From the NCBI RefSeq assembly GCF_003598715.1, contig NZ_QZFU01000016.1:1-64000 (forward strand): a stretch of 64,000 nt of DNA. Direction: 5' to 3'. The first letter of the stretch is position 1; each line of letters opens with the position of its first letter. The position numbers were made by a program, and so were the translations under genes. Below, one piece after another: positions 36,112 through 47,412 of the stretch. Source of the DNA: Nocardia panacis (lineage in GTDB: Bacteria; Actinomycetota; Actinomycetes; Mycobacteriales; Mycobacteriaceae). Under the pieces are notes generated by a model, which searched no databases, was not told the DNA's origin, and saw nothing but the letters and a program-made list of their open reading frames with translations.

Positions 36112-36318
36112 ATGTCCACCAGCACCTACACCGTCACCGGAATGACCTGCGGCCACTGCGTCGGCTCGGTCAAGACGGAAATCGGCAAGATCGACGGCGT
36201 CACCTCGGTCGATGTCGACCTGGCCACCGGCGCGGTGCACGTCCAGAGCGCCGCCCCGCTGGCCGATGCCGATATCGTCGCGGCGGTCGACGAAGCAGGC
36301 TACGAGGTCGCCGTCTGA
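36112..36318 (+). CDS. copZ: Copper chaperone CopZ
   Basis: A 68-residue heavy-metal-associated (HMA) domain protein that carries Cu(I) to the export ATPase. The metal site GMTCGHC is at residues 9-15. AAGGAG lies 5 nt before the ATG, downstream of two CsoR-like boxes. Its stop overlaps the next ATG (TGATG), starting a three-gene copper operon. Confidence 0.94.
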   Translation: MSTSTYTVTGMTCGHCVGSVKTEIGKIDGVTSVDVDLATGAVHVQSAAPLADADIVAAVDEAGYEVAV

Positions 36319-37214
36319 TGCAGGAACGACTCAAGCTCGCCGCGTTCGGCGGCGGGCTGGTCGTGCTGTTCGGCGCGGCACTCGGGATCGGCGCACTGGT
36401 AGGCGAGCCCGAGTCCGCGCCGGAACACGACATGGCCACCCACGAAACCCACACCGCGCCCAGCGACGAGACCGGACTGGCGGATTCCCGCTCCGGCTAC
36501 ACCCTCACCGACCTGACCGCACCGACCGCCCCCAATCAGGCCGGGCCGCTACGCTTCCGGATACTCGGCCCCGACGGCGCGGCCGTCACCGCCTTCACCC
36601 CGCAGCACGAGAAGAAGCTGCATCTCATCGTCGCCCGCACCGATACCACCGGCTACCGCCACGTCCATCCGGTCATGGACGACGCGGGCGCCTGGTCCAT
36701 CGACTGGAACTGGTCCGCGCCCGGCTCCTATCGGGTCTTCGCCGATTTCGCGCCGGAGACCAAGTCGGGTCCGCTCCCGCTCACCCTCAGCCGCACCGTC
36801 ACGGTGGCCGGTCCGGTCGACCTCCAGCCGCTGCCCCCGCCGGTCCGCACGGCGAATGTGGACGGCTACCAGGTGCGCATGGCCGGTGACCTGAGCACCG
36901 CGGGCAGTGAACTGCGTTTCACCGTCACCAAGGACGGCGCGCCCGTCACCGACCTCGATCCGTACCTCGGGGCGTACGGTCACCTCGTGGCCCTGCGCGG
37001 CAGCGACCTCGCCTACCTGCACGTCCATCCCGAGGGCGAGATCGGCCGCACCCCGCCGGGTCCCGAGATCGCCTTCCACGCGCAGGCCCCGAGCACGGGT
37101 CAGTATCGACTGTTCCTCGACTTCTCACACAGGGGCAAGGTGCGCACCGCGGAATTCACCGCCGAGGTGACGGGCGCGCCCGCCGCCGCAGGCGCGCACG
37201 GACACGGCCACTGA
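36318..37214 (+). CDS. Membrane-anchored exported copper-binding protein
   Basis: A 298-residue protein with one N-terminal membrane segment (about residues 8-28) and an extracytoplasmic part rich in His and Met: EHDMATHETH, TTGYRHVHPVMDD, LAYLHVHPEGE and the tail GAHGHGH. Two related beta-domains (each with an HVHP motif) are visible. Position between copZ and the copper ATPase, with one-base overlaps on both sides, argues for copper binding or buffering outside the membrane. No enzyme motif seen. The exact family name is uncertain. Confidence 0.8.
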   Translation: MQERLKLAAFGGGLVVLFGAALGIGALVGEPESAPEHDMATHETHTAPSDETGLADSRSGYTLTDLTAPTAPNQAGPLRFRILGPDGAAVTAFTPQHEKKLHLIVARTDTTGYRHVHPVMDDAGAWSIDWNWSAPGSYRVFADFAPETKSGPLPLTLSRTVTVAGPVDLQPLPPPVRTANVDGYQVRMAGDLSTAGSELRFTVTKDGAPVTDLDPYLGAYGHLVALRGSDLAYLHVHPEGEIGRTPPGPEIAFHAQAPSTGQYRLFLDFSHRGKVRTAEFTAEVTGAPAAAGAHGHGH

Positions 37215-39415
37215 TGTCCGCACCCGCCGAACCGCGCACGATCGAACTGGCCATCGGCGGGATGACCTGCGCCGCCTGCGCGGCGCGGGTCGAGAAGAAG
37301 TTGAATCGGATCGAAGGTGTGGCGGCCACGGTCAACTACGCCACCGAGAAGGCGAAGGTCAGTTTCCCGCAATCGGTTTCGCCGGAACGCCTGATCGAGC
37401 AGGTGGTCGGCGCGGGCTACACCGCCCGACTGCCCGAGCCGACCGAGGCCGCCGAACAGCCACTGCCCCTGCGGCGGTTGGTGTTCAGCGTCGTCGCGGC
37501 GGTGCCGATCATCGCCGTCGCCATGGTGGGGTGGCTCCAGTTCCCCGGCTGGCAATGGGTTTCGCTGCTGCTCGCCGTGCCGGTGGTGTTCTGGGGCGGA
37601 GCGGGCTTCCATCGCGCCGCCTACCGCAACGCCCGACACGGTGCGGCCACCATGGACACGCTCATCTCGGTCGGGACCCTGGCCGCCTTCGCCTGGTCGG
37701 TGTACGCGCTGTTCGCCGGGCCGGGCGGCGGATCGACCGCCGAGATGTCGGGTATGGGCGGGCTCACGACCGATGGCACGGCGCACGTCTACTTCGAGGT
37801 GGCCGCCGGGATCATCGTATTCCTGCTCGCCGGAAAGTATTTCGAGGCCCGCGCCAAATACCGGGCCGGTTCGGCACTGCGCGCACTGCTCGAACTCGGT
37901 GCGAAAGAGGTCTCGGTCCTGCGCGAGGATCGCGAAATCCGCGTCCCCATCGCAGAATTGGGCGTCGGCGAGTTGTTCCTGGTTCGCCCCGGCGAGAAGG
38001 TGGCCACGGACGGCACTGTGGTGGCAGGGTATTCGGCACTCGACCGCAGCCTGCTGACCGGTGAGTCCCGACCCGTCGACGTCGCGCCCGGCGATACCGT
38101 GACCGGCGCGACGGTGAATTCCGGCGGCCTGCTCACCGTGCGCGCCACCGTCATCGGCGCCGAGACCCAACTCGCGCGGATGGCGGCACTGGTCGAGCAG
38201 GCGCAGACCGGCAAGGCCCCGGTACAGCGGATGGCCGACGAGGTGGCGGGCATCTTCGTCCCCGTCGTCTTCGCCATCGCCCTGCTCACCCTGAACTTCT
38301 GGATCGCGAGCGGCGCGGGCGCGGCCGCCGCGGTCGGTGCCGGGGTGGCCGTGTTGATCATCGCCTGCCCCTGCGCGCTCGGGTTGGCCACGCCGACGGC
38401 ACTGCTCGTCGGCACCGGACGCGGCGCTCAACTCGGCATCCTCATCACCGGTCCGCAGGTGCTGGAATCCACTCGCCGCATCGATACCGTCGTACTCGAC
38501 AAGACCGGCACCCTCACCACCGGCGAATTGGCGCTCACCGGAATCGTTCGCGGTGGCGCTGTCGACGACGAGAAGCTACTCGCCCTCGCGGCGTCGGTGG
38601 AGTACGGATCACAGCATCCGGTCGCGCGCGCCATCGTCGCGGCAGCGGACGAACATGGGATCGAGCGAACGGCCTTGACGCGGTTCATCGACCATCACGG
38701 CCGAGGCGTCCGCGGGCACGTCGACGGGCACGAGGTAGTCGTCGGACGCGCGGCACTGCTCGCGGAGAATTCGATCGAAGTCTGCGACCATCTCGTCGCG
38801 GCGAAAGCCGATGCCGAGGCGGCGGGCGATACCGCCGTATTCGTGGCGTGGGACGGCCGCGCCCACGGCGTCCTGACCGTCGCGGACACCCTCAAACCCA
38901 CCAGTGCCGCAGCCATTTCGGAGCTGCACGCCCTCGGACTGCGGACGGTCCTGCTCACCGGCGACAATGCCGAGTCGGCCCGTGCGGTCGCCGCCCGCGT
39001 CGGCATCGACTCCGTCATCGCCGATGTCCTCCCCGAGCAGAAACTGGCCGCCATACAGGATCTCCAGCACCAGGGCCGCACCGTCGCCATGGTCGGTGAC
39101 GGCAGCAATGACGCCGCCGCCCTCGCCCAATCGGACCTCGGCATCGCCATGGGCACCGGCACCGATGTGGCCATCGAGGCGGGCGATATCACCTTGGTCG
39201 CGGGCGACCTGCGCGCCGTGGGCACCGCGATCCGCCTGTCCCGCAAAACGCTGCGCACCATCAAGGGCAACCTCTGCTGGGCCTTCGGCTACAACATCGC
39301 CGCCATCCCCATCGCGGCCCTCGGCCTGCTCAACCCCATGCTCGCCGGGGCCGCCATGGCCCTGTCCAGTGTCTTCGTGGTCAGTAATAGCCTGCGCCTG
39401 CGCAACTTCCGCTGA
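37214..39415 (+). CDS. copA: Copper-exporting P1B-type ATPase
   Basis: A 733-residue Cu(I) export pump. One N-terminal HMA domain with GMTCAAC near residue 16, then eight expected membrane segments. The transport motif CPC is in IIACPCALGLATPTA near residue 390, phosphorylation DKTGTLTTGE near residue 430, the nucleotide-domain HP in GSQHPVARAI near residue 465, and the hinge MVGDGSNDAAALAQSD. A Met-rich loop (STAEMSGMGG) faces outside. It ends 15 bp before the convergent rsmA stop. Expression is probably controlled by the boxes before copZ. Confidence 0.94.
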   Translation: MSAPAEPRTIELAIGGMTCAACAARVEKKLNRIEGVAATVNYATEKAKVSFPQSVSPERLIEQVVGAGYTARLPEPTEAAEQPLPLRRLVFSVVAAVPIIAVAMVGWLQFPGWQWVSLLLAVPVVFWGGAGFHRAAYRNARHGAATMDTLISVGTLAAFAWSVYALFAGPGGGSTAEMSGMGGLTTDGTAHVYFEVAAGIIVFLLAGKYFEARAKYRAGSALRALLELGAKEVSVLREDREIRVPIAELGVGELFLVRPGEKVATDGTVVAGYSALDRSLLTGESRPVDVAPGDTVTGATVNSGGLLTVRATVIGAETQLARMAALVEQAQTGKAPVQRMADEVAGIFVPVVFAIALLTLNFWIASGAGAAAAVGAGVAVLIIACPCALGLATPTALLVGTGRGAQLGILITGPQVLESTRRIDTVVLDKTGTLTTGELALTGIVRGGAVDDEKLLALAASVEYGSQHPVARAIVAAADEHGIERTALTRFIDHHGRGVRGHVDGHEVVVGRAALLAENSIEVCDHLVAAKADAEAAGDTAVFVAWDGRAHGVLTVADTLKPTSAAAISELHALGLRTVLLTGDNAESARAVAARVGIDSVIADVLPEQKLAAIQDLQHQGRTVAMVGDGSNDAAALAQSDLGIAMGTGTDVAIEAGDITLVAGDLRAVGTAIRLSRKTLRTIKGNLCWAFGYNIAAIPIAALGLLNPMLAGAAMALSSVFVVSNSLRLRNFR

Positions 39416-39430
39416 CGCGCACCGGGACAG

Positions 39431-40312
39431 TCAGCCCTGTGCCGCCAAGCGGACGAAGGCGGCGGTATCGAGAGTCTCGCCGCGGGCGGTCGGATCGATA
39501 CCGGCGGCGCGGAGCCGACGCTCCGCCTCGACAGCGGAGCCCGCCCACCCCGCCAACGCCGCCCGCAGCGTCTTGCGGCGCTGCGCGAAGGCGGCATCGA
39601 TGACCTCGAAGACCCGACCGCGGTGCGCGGCATCCATGGACCACGGCGCTTCGGCATAGCGCTCGATGCGAACCAAACCGGAGTCGACGCGCGGAACCGG
39701 CCAGAAGACCTGGGTGCCGATCGCGCCCGCGCGACGCACCGTCCCGAAGAATCCGGCCTTGGCGCTGGGGACGCCGTAGGTGCGGTTGCCGGGTTCGGCG
39801 GCCAAGCGGTCGGCGACCTCCGCCTGAACCATGACCAAGGTGGTGGCGATGCTGGGCAGTTCGGCCAGCAGGTGCAGCAGGACCGGGACCGCGACGTTGT
39901 AGGGCAGATTGGCCACCAGTGCCGTCGGGGCGGCAGGCAGCTGGGCCGCCGCGACCCGCATGGCATCGGCCCGCACAACCGTGAGCCGATCGGCCAGCGC
40001 GGGCGCGCGATCGGTGACCGTCTCCGGAAGGTGCTGTGCCAGTACGGGATCGATCTCGACGGCGATCACCGCCGCCACCACGTCGAGCAGGGCCAGGGTC
40101 AGCGAGCCGAGCCCCGGCCCGACCTCGAGGACCGTGTCCGCGCGCCCCACCCCGGCGGCGGCCACGATGCGACGCACCGTATTCCCGTCGTGCACGAAGT
40201 TCTGCCCGAGCTGTTTGGTCGGCCGCACCCCGAACCGCTCGGCGAGCACCCGCACCTCGGCGGGTCCGAGCAGTGCGGCGCTGCCGCGCGCGGCGATCTC
40301 AGGTTCGGACAC
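39431..40312 (-). CDS. rsmA: 16S rRNA (adenine1518/1519-N6)-dimethyltransferase RsmA (KsgA)
   Basis: A 293-residue methyltransferase that dimethylates two adjacent adenosines at the 3' end of 16S rRNA; loss gives kasugamycin resistance. A GTG start is used. SAM site [13 protein letters not shown] near residue 62, catalytic NLPYNVAVP near residue 135, and the C-terminal [12 protein letters not shown]. RsmA usually sits between rpfB and ispE in mycobacteria; here a lipase gene separates it from rpfB and the copper operon from ispE. Confidence 0.95.
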   Translation of the reverse strand: MSEPEIAARGSAALLGPAEVRVLAERFGVRPTKQLGQNFVHDGNTVRRIVAAAGVGRADTVLEVGPGLGSLTLALLDVVAAVIAVEIDPVLAQHLPETVTDRAPALADRLTVVRADAMRVAAAQLPAAPTALVANLPYNVAVPVLLHLLAELPSIATTLVMVQAEVADRLAAEPGNRTYGVPSAKAGFFGTVRRAGAIGTQVFWPVPRVDSGLVRIERYAEAPWSMDAAHRGRVFEVIDAAFAQRRKTLRAALAGWAGSAVEAERRLRAAGIDPTARGETLDTAAFVRLAAQG

Positions 40313-40328
40313 CGGAAGAACCTACCAA

Positions 40329-41516
40329 CTACCCGACCTTGGTCAGGAACGCGTCCAGCGCGGCCCACATCCGGTCGTTGAGCTGGGTGTGACGGCCGGT
40401 GCCCGGCACGGTGCGGAAGTCGACGCCATTGGCGGCGAACTGGGCGGCCAGCGCGGCATGCAGCGGCGAGGGCACGGTGACATCGGTGATATTGACCAGC
40501 AGCAGGATCGGCCGGTCGTATCCGCTCGTGGGGACGGTCAGATAGTCGGTGTAGGCGGTGCGGATCGGCTCCTCCGCCAGCGGACGGGCCAGGATGTCGC
40601 CGACGCCGAGCCCTTTGACCCGCCCGATGATCCCGTCGAGGCATTTGGCGCCGACCTCGTCGAGCACCGATTTGCCGAGCGGGGTCAGGTACTGGTCGAC
40701 ATTCACGTCGGGGCGGGCGGCGCGCAGCCCGGCCAGGATGCTCACGAAGAAGCTCATCGCGCCATCGGTATTGGGCAGCACCGGGAAGCCCGGCCCGGTA
40801 ATGGGGAGCACCTTCTCCACATCGGATTCCGGATCGATGGCGACGGTGCCGCGAAAATCCAACTCGGGCGCGTAGGTCCGCTGCAGGTGACCGGTGCCGA
40901 GCGCGGCCTGACCGCCCTGCGAGGCGCCCACCACACCCCAGGTGCGCGACAGTTCGGGATGCGTGGTGCGCGCGGCGCGCAGCAGATCGAGGGTGGCCGT
41001 CGCCTCGGTGCGCAGTTCCAGGTACGGGTGCGGGCCGGTATCGAAGGCGCCCAGACCGAGGTAGTCGGGGGCCACCACCGCGAAGCCCCGGTCGACCATG
41101 TGCTTGATCAGCTCGTCCTCTTTGTCGAGGATGCCCCGGTACGGATGGCTCGCGGGTTCGGCCTGTCCGCCGCAGCCCGCGCCGAGGCCGCTGGTGCCGT
41201 GGTCGTAGGCCATGATCGGCCAGCCGCCCTCCGGTGCGGGACCGGACGGCAGATACAGCGCGCCGCTGGCCGGGAGCGGGGCGCCCGCGGAATTCGTGGT
41301 CCAGTATTCGATGACGGATCCGCCGGACATACCGTGCCACCCGTCCGGACGCGCCGTCGCCGAGATCGGCGTCCCGGCGGCCGCGGCGGATGCGGGAATC
41401 GACTTGCCCGGCACGGGAACCGGTCCGGCGTGCGCGGGAATCACCTGCGACACAATCGCGCCCGCCGTCAATACCGCACAGGCCACCGTCGCCCGCAACC
41501 TCCGAACACCTCGCAC
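40329..41516 (-). CDS. Secreted lipase, LIP family, paralogue 1
   Basis: A 395-residue exported alpha/beta-hydrolase. The GTG at 41516 has GAGG about 6 nt upstream; the frame stays open to a TTG at 41552. A signal peptide ends around VIPAHAGP. WHGMSGGSVIEYW near the mature N-terminus, nucleophile GASQGGQAALG, acid NITDVTVPSPLH and catalytic His GRHTQLN give the triad of the secretory LIP lipase family. A Cys pair around GAGCGGQ may form a disulfide. Very similar to the lipase at 62421-63560. It lies 184 bp after rpfB in the same direction. Confidence 0.85.
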   Translation of the reverse strand: MRGVRRLRATVACAVLTAGAIVSQVIPAHAGPVPVPGKSIPASAAAAGTPISATARPDGWHGMSGGSVIEYWTTNSAGAPLPASGALYLPSGPAPEGGWPIMAYDHGTSGLGAGCGGQAEPASHPYRGILDKEDELIKHMVDRGFAVVAPDYLGLGAFDTGPHPYLELRTEATATLDLLRAARTTHPELSRTWGVVGASQGGQAALGTGHLQRTYAPELDFRGTVAIDPESDVEKVLPITGPGFPVLPNTDGAMSFFVSILAGLRAARPDVNVDQYLTPLGKSVLDEVGAKCLDGIIGRVKGLGVGDILARPLAEEPIRTAYTDYLTVPTSGYDRPILLLVNITDVTVPSPLHAALAAQFAANGVDFRTVPGTGRHTQLNDRMWAALDAFLTKVG

Positions 41517-41700
41517 CGCACACCTCGCCACTTCGGATCCGACACTGTCCAAACCCGGCGAGTGTACTGATCAACCAGGGCCAGCAACCATTCAGCCACT
41601 CTGAAGAGATCTCGATTGTCCGAAAACCGCCGGGGCACATCCGGTTCGCGCGACAAGAACGCGCCGTGCGAGCAAACCGAGCGCACTACCGCGTCGGAAC

Positions 41701-42939
<1,239 letters not shown>

Positions 42940-42944
42940 TCAGG

Positions 42945-42955
42945 ACATGCCATGT
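42945..42955. promoter_or_regulatory. Palindrome ACATG-C-CATGT in the rpfB leader
   Basis: An 11-bp perfect palindrome about 110 bp before rpfB, after the tatD terminator, so positioned near a likely rpfB promoter. It could be a protein-binding site; no regulator is identified. Confidence 0.35.
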
Positions 42956-42988
42956 GACCTGGACCACATCTGATTGTCCAGACCCCCT

Positions 42989-43013
42989 ACCCGGCGCGTC
43001 GGATGCGCCGGGT
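42989..43013 (-). terminator. Hairpin terminator after tatD
   Basis: A 9-bp stem ACCCGGCGC/GCGCCGGGT with a 7-nt loop, 20 bp past the tatD stop and ahead of rpfB. No T-tract. Confidence 0.65.
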
Positions 43014-43032
43014 GTGTCGAAGTGCGGAGGTT

Positions 43033-43860
43033 TCAGATTCCGTAGACGCGGCGCGCGTTCGCGGTACTCAGTTCGGCCAGCTCGACCGGATCCCGATCGC
43101 GCAGCTCGGCCAGCGCCCGCATGGTGTACGGCAGGCAGTACGGCTCATTCGGCGCACCGCGGAACGGGTGCGGGGTCAGATAGGGCGCGTCGGTCTCCAC
43201 CAGGAACTGGTCATCGGGCACCAGCTTGGCCGCCTCGCGCAACTCGTGCGCGTTCTTGAAGCTCACCGTGCCCGAGAAGCTGAGGAGGTACCCCTCCGCG
43301 ACGCACGCCAGCGCCATCTCGGCGCCCGAGGAAAAGCAGTGGAAGATCACGGTTTCCGGCGCACCCTCGTCGAGCAGCACGGTGAGCAGATCGTGATCGG
43401 CCTCACGATTGTGGATCATCAGCGGTTTGCCCACCTGCTTGGCCAACTCGATATGCCAGCGGAAACCCTCGATCTGGGTCTCGATATCCGCGCAGCCCTC
43501 CAGCTTTCCCGGCCAGTAGTAGTCGAGTCCGGTCTCACCGATCGCGACCACGCGGGGGTCGGCGGCCAGGCGGGTCAGCTCGGTGCGCGCGGCCTCGTCC
43601 AGGGCATCGGCGCGGGTCGGATGCAGCGCGACGGCAGCGAACACCCGATCGTCCCAATGCGCGGCTCGGACGGCCCACTGGGCGGCGGCCAGATCGTCGG
43701 CCACGGTGACCACTCGACCGACGCCCACCGCCGCGGCGCGATCCACCATGGCGCGCACCGACTCGGCGTCCTTCGCCCCGCACGCGTCGAGGTGGGTATG
43801 CGCATCGACCAGCGGCGCAAGGGGTTGCGGCGGTTCAGGCGCCGGACGCAGCTTGCTCAT
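43033..43860 (-). CDS. tatD: TatD-family metal-dependent DNase
   Basis: A 275-residue TIM-barrel hydrolase with 3'-5' DNase activity in characterised members. Metal ligands: VDAHTHLDA near residue 19, the Glu in [26 protein letters not shown] and the Asp in [10 protein letters not shown]. Start at 43860 ([11 protein letters not shown]) with GGGAG about 8 nt upstream. It is divergent from metG and directly before rpfB, the tatD-rpfB arrangement of mycobacteria. Confidence 0.93.
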   Translation of the reverse strand: MSKLRPAPEPPQPLAPLVDAHTHLDACGAKDAESVRAMVDRAAAVGVGRVVTVADDLAAAQWAVRAAHWDDRVFAAVALHPTRADALDEAARTELTRLAADPRVVAIGETGLDYYWPGKLEGCADIETQIEGFRWHIELAKQVGKPLMIHNREADHDLLTVLLDEGAPETVIFHCFSSGAEMALACVAEGYLLSFSGTVSFKNAHELREAAKLVPDDQFLVETDAPYLTPHPFRGAPNEPYCLPYTMRALAELRDRDPVELAELSTANARRVYGI

Positions 43861-43944
43861 CGACGGGCTCCCATCGACAGCGCGGTCACTGGGCGGATAT
43901 TCACGCGGAGCGAGACTGGCACGCGCATTACAGTAGAGGCCACC

Positions 43945-45504
43945 ATGAATGCCGCCGAACGCCCCGCCTTCTACCTGACCACGGCCATCGCCTACCCGAA
44001 CGGCGCGCCGCACATCGGCCACGCCTACGAGTACATCTCGGCCGATGCCATCGCCCGCTTCAAGCGGCTCGACGGATACGACGTCTTCTTCATGACGGGC
44101 ACCGACGAACACGGTCAGAAGATGCAGCAGACCGCGCAGGCCGAGGGCATTCCGGTGGCCGAGCTCGCGGCCCGCAACTCCGATGTCTTCGAGGCGCTGG
44201 ACAAGAAGCTCGATATCTCCTTCGACCGGTTCATCCGCACCACCGACGCCGACCACGAAGTGTCCAGCGTCGCCATCTGGGAGCGCATGCTCGCCAATGG
44301 CGATATCTACCTGGACAACTACTCCGGTTGGTATTCGGTGCGCGACGAGGCGTTCTACACCGAGGAGGAGACGACCCTCCGCGCGGACGGCTCCCGCGTG
44401 TCCACCACCACCAACACCCCGGTCACCTGGACCGAGGAGTCGAACTACTTCTTCCGCCTGTCGGCGTATCAGGATCGGCTGCTCGCGCTGTACGACGAGC
44501 GCCCCGAGTTCATCGCGCCCGCCTCGGCGCGCAACGAGATCGTCAATTACGTCAAGGCCGGGCTGAAGGATCTGTCCGTCTCGCGCACCACCTTCGACTG
44601 GGGTATTCCGGTGCCGGGCCATCCGGACCACGTGATGTACGTCTGGGTCGACGCGCTCACCAACTACCTCACCGGCGTGGGCTTCCCGGATACCGAATCG
44701 GCCGCCTACCAGCGGTTCTGGCCCGCGAACCTGCACATCATCGGTAAGGACATCACCCGGTTCCACACCGTGTACTGGCCCGCGTTCCTCATCTCGGCCG
44801 GGCTCGAGCCGCCGCAGCGGGTCTTCGCGCACGGCTTCCTCTACAACAAGGGCGAGAAGATGTCCAAGTCGGTCGGCAATGTGGTCGACCCCCTGGCCAT
44901 CGTGGACGAATACGGCCTGGACCAGGTGCGCTTCTTCATGCTGCGCGAGATCTCCTACGGACAGGACGGCAGCTACAGCCACGAGGCCATCGTCGCGCGC
45001 GTCAATGCCGACCTGGCCAACGAATTCGGCAACCTGGTGCAGCGCAGCCTGAAAATGGTGGCGCGCGACTGCGGCGCGGCCATACCGACACCGGGCCAAT
45101 TCACCGCCGAGGACCAGGCGATGCTGGACCGCGCCGCCGAACTGCTGGACCGGTGCCGCACTGAATTCGACGCCCAGCAAATGCATTTGGCGCTGGAAGC
45201 GATCTGGCTGACCCTCGGTGAGGCCAATCGCTACTTCTCGGCGCAGGCCCCGTGGACACTGGCCAAATCCGGCACCCCCGAGGATCTGGCCCGCGAGGCC
45301 ACCGTGCTCTATGTGACGCTCGAGGTCGTGCGCATCGTGGCGCTGCTGGTACAGCCGGTCATGCCGGGTTCGGCGAGCAAGATCCTGGACCTGCTGGCGC
45401 AGCAGGGTCGCACCTTCGCCGATATCGGCACCCCGCTGGTGCCGGGTGTGGCGCTGCCGGAGCCGCAGGCGGTCTTCCCGCGCTACATCGAACCGAAGAA
45501 CTGA
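43945..45504 (+). CDS. metG: Methionyl-tRNA synthetase
   Basis: A 519-residue class I synthetase. The HIGH signature appears as [10 protein letters not shown] near residue 22, KMSKS as [12 protein letters not shown] near residue 307, with [12 protein letters not shown] between. No zinc knuckle is seen and there is no C-terminal EMAP extension; the C-terminal helical anticodon domain ends the protein. Length fits the short actinobacterial form. It ends 2 bp before a strong hairpin. Confidence 0.97.
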   Translation: MNAAERPAFYLTTAIAYPNGAPHIGHAYEYISADAIARFKRLDGYDVFFMTGTDEHGQKMQQTAQAEGIPVAELAARNSDVFEALDKKLDISFDRFIRTTDADHEVSSVAIWERMLANGDIYLDNYSGWYSVRDEAFYTEEETTLRADGSRVSTTTNTPVTWTEESNYFFRLSAYQDRLLALYDERPEFIAPASARNEIVNYVKAGLKDLSVSRTTFDWGIPVPGHPDHVMYVWVDALTNYLTGVGFPDTESAAYQRFWPANLHIIGKDITRFHTVYWPAFLISAGLEPPQRVFAHGFLYNKGEKMSKSVGNVVDPLAIVDEYGLDQVRFFMLREISYGQDGSYSHEAIVARVNADLANEFGNLVQRSLKMVARDCGAAIPTPGQFTAEDQAMLDRAAELLDRCRTEFDAQQMHLALEAIWLTLGEANRYFSAQAPWTLAKSGTPEDLAREATVLYVTLEVVRIVALLVQPVMPGSASKILDLLAQQGRTFADIGTPLVPGVALPEPQAVFPRYIEPKN

Positions 45505-45506
45505 GC

Positions 45507-45539
45507 TTCGGAAGGGCCTGCGGCGCAGGCCCTTCCGAA
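45507..45539. terminator. Bidirectional hairpin terminator metG / PEP-mutase-like gene
   Basis: A perfect 15-bp stem (45507-45521 with 45525-45539) around a 3-nt loop, 2 bp past metG and 19 bp past the stop of the convergent gene. It can serve both. Confidence 0.85.
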
Positions 45540-45558
45540 ACCCCTCCAAGGCCCTTCG

Positions 45559-46308
45559 CTAGCTCCAGCGGGCCAACAAACGCTGCGTCTCGGCCGTCAA
45601 TGTCCGCTGCAAATACGGCCCGAAGCTGATTCGGCCCACACCCGCCTCGGCCAATTTCGCCTTGTCCGCGACGCCCGGCTGGGCCGCCACGCTGATCGGC
45701 AGCGGCAATTCGCCGGTGAGACGGCGCAATTCGGATTCCGGTGCGCCTGCGGGGAACAGCGAATCCGCACCAGCCTCGGCGGCCAAACGCAACCGCTCGA
45801 TGGCGCGATCGGTGCGGTCTTCCTCCGCGCCGACCCCGCGAATGAACAGGTCGGTGCGCGCATTGATCACGACGTGCACCCCGGCCGCATCGGCGAACTG
45901 CCGCAGCGCGCCCACGAAATCCGCGTGCTCCTGCGCCGACCGCAGCCGACCGCCCTCGCGGTGCACCGTGTCCTCGATATTGAGGCCGATCGCGCCTATC
46001 TCGAGCAGACCCTCGATCAGTTGCGCCGGTTCCAGCCCGTACCCGGATTCGATATCCACCGACACCGGGACCTCGACCGATTCGACCACCTGCCGCGACC
46101 TGGTCAGCACCTCGGCGAAACTCATCCCCTCCTGATCCTTGCGGCCGATCGAATCGGCCATCGGATGACTGCCGATGGTCAGCGCCGAGAACCCGGCCGC
46201 CACCGCGACATTCGCCGACCACGCATCCCACACCGTCGGGAATACGCCGGGATCGCCCGGCCTGTGCAGCGCGAGGAACGCCTTGGCCTTACTTTCCAAA
46301 GAGGTCAT
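45559..46308 (-). CDS. Isocitrate lyase/PEP-mutase superfamily protein
   Basis: A 249-residue TIM-barrel protein of the PEP mutase/isocitrate lyase superfamily. Seen: VFPTVWDAWSANVAVAAGF, SVDIESGYGLEP with a metal-site Asp and Glu, IGLNIEDTVHREGGRL and VINARTDLFIRG. Lacks the KKCGH loop of isocitrate lyase, so it is not that enzyme. Probably a C-C bond lyase or 2-methylisocitrate-lyase-like protein acting on a small 2-oxo acid; substrate unknown. Start at 46308 rather than the in-frame ATG at 46320, which has no spacing to its signal. Confidence 0.83.
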   Translation of the reverse strand: MTSLESKAKAFLALHRPGDPGVFPTVWDAWSANVAVAAGFSALTIGSHPMADSIGRKDQEGMSFAEVLTRSRQVVESVEVPVSVDIESGYGLEPAQLIEGLLEIGAIGLNIEDTVHREGGRLRSAQEHADFVGALRQFADAAGVHVVINARTDLFIRGVGAEEDRTDRAIERLRLAAEAGADSLFPAGAPESELRRLTGELPLPISVAAQPGVADKAKLAEAGVGRISFGPYLQRTLTAETQRLLARWS

Positions 46309-46333
46309 GGAAACGATCATCCTCTCGCCCCGG

Positions 46334-46358
46334 CGTGAACGTCAGTTCGTCGGCTGCC
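46334..46358. repeat. 25-bp direct repeat, copy 1
   Basis: Identical to 46405-46429 (core AACGTCAGTTCGTCGGCTGC). It lies in the short gap between rsmI and the PEP-mutase-like gene. Confidence 0.85.
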
Positions 46359-46404
46359 CCCGACTTGTCCACACAACCCAGTGAGCGCCGCAATCGGACA
46401 CAGA

Positions 46405-46429
46405 CGTGAACGTCAGTTCGTCGGCTGCC
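46405..46429. repeat. 25-bp direct repeat, copy 2
   Basis: Exact copy of 46334-46358, 71 bp further on, ending 2 bp before the rsmI stop codon (46432-46434). A local duplication, or a slippage product. Confidence 0.85.
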
Positions 46430-46431
46430 GA

Positions 46432-47286
46432 TCACACGGTCTCTTCGCGCCGCGCTTCCAGCACCGCGTCGTACAGTTCCCGCCGCGAGACCCCCGCCTC
46501 GGCGGCGACCGCACCGCAGGCGTCCTTGAGCCGCATCCCGCCGTCGGTGAGCGCGGTGACCTCGGCGACCAGGTCGTGCGGATCGACCGATCTCGGCTGC
46601 GCCCCCGCGAGCACCACGGTGATCTCGCCGCGCGCGCCATCGACCGCCCAGGCCGCCAGTTCGGCCAGGGTGCCGCGCACGACCTCCTCGTAGGTTTTGG
46701 TCAGCTCCCGGCAGACCGCGGCCCTGCGGTCCGGACCGAGCACCCGCACCGCATCGGCCAGGCAGTCGGCCAATCGGTGCGGCGCCTCGAAGAAGACGCA
46801 GGCCCGCGGTTCGGTCAGCAGGGTGCGCAGCCATTCGCGGCGCGCCCCGGATTTGCGCGGTGCGAAACCGTCGAAGCAGAACCGCTCCACCGGCAGGGCC
46901 GAAAGGGCCAGGGCCGTCGTGACGGCGGACGGTCCGGGCAAACACGTGATCGACAGTCCGCGTTCGGCGCAGGCCGCGACCATCCGGTAGCCCGGATCGC
47001 TCACCGAGGGCATGCCCGCGTCGGTGACCAGCAGCACGGTGCGCCCGTCCTCGATCTCGCCGAGCAGCATCGGAATCCGCGCCGTCTCGACATGGTCGTA
47101 GAAACTCACCACCCGACCGGTGATCTCGACACCGAGCGCCTTGGCCAACGCGCGGGTGCGCCGGGTGTCCTCGGCGGCCACGATATCGGCCGTGCCCAGC
47201 GCCTCGCGCAGGCGCTGCGAGGCATCGCCGATCTCCCCCATCGGGGTCGCCGCGAGCACCAATCTGCCCGCAGTCCGCTCCACCAC
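46432..47286 (-). CDS. rsmI: 16S rRNA (cytidine1402-2'-O)-methyltransferase RsmI
   Basis: A 284-residue tetrapyrrole-methylase-fold enzyme modifying C1402 in the ribosomal decoding centre. The GTG at 47286 follows GGGAG at 5 nt; the frame opens further to 47358. Motifs: LVLAATPMGEIGDAS, EDTRRTRALAKALG, LVTDAGMPSVSDPGY near residue 90 and FFEAPHRLADCL. The C-terminal RsmI helical domain is present. Divergent from pmt, as in the Rv1002-Rv1003 pair. Confidence 0.93.
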   Translation of the reverse strand: MVERTAGRLVLAATPMGEIGDASQRLREALGTADIVAAEDTRRTRALAKALGVEITGRVVSFYDHVETARIPMLLGEIEDGRTVLLVTDAGMPSVSDPGYRMVAACAERGLSITCLPGPSAVTTALALSALPVERFCFDGFAPRKSGARREWLRTLLTEPRACVFFEAPHRLADCLADAVRVLGPDRRAAVCRELTKTYEEVVRGTLAELAAWAVDGARGEITVVLAGAQPRSVDPHDLVAEVTALTDGGMRLKDACGAVAAEAGVSRRELYDAVLEARREETV

Positions 47287-47412
47287 CCGCGCTCCCGTCT
47301 CACCGCCTGGTATTTCCGGCCATAGCTTAGGCCCTGTGCGCGGCGACCTCGCCGACATGCGCCGTCCTCACCGATGCGCGACCGGCTCCCCGCGACCGCA
47401 TACCATCGGGGC

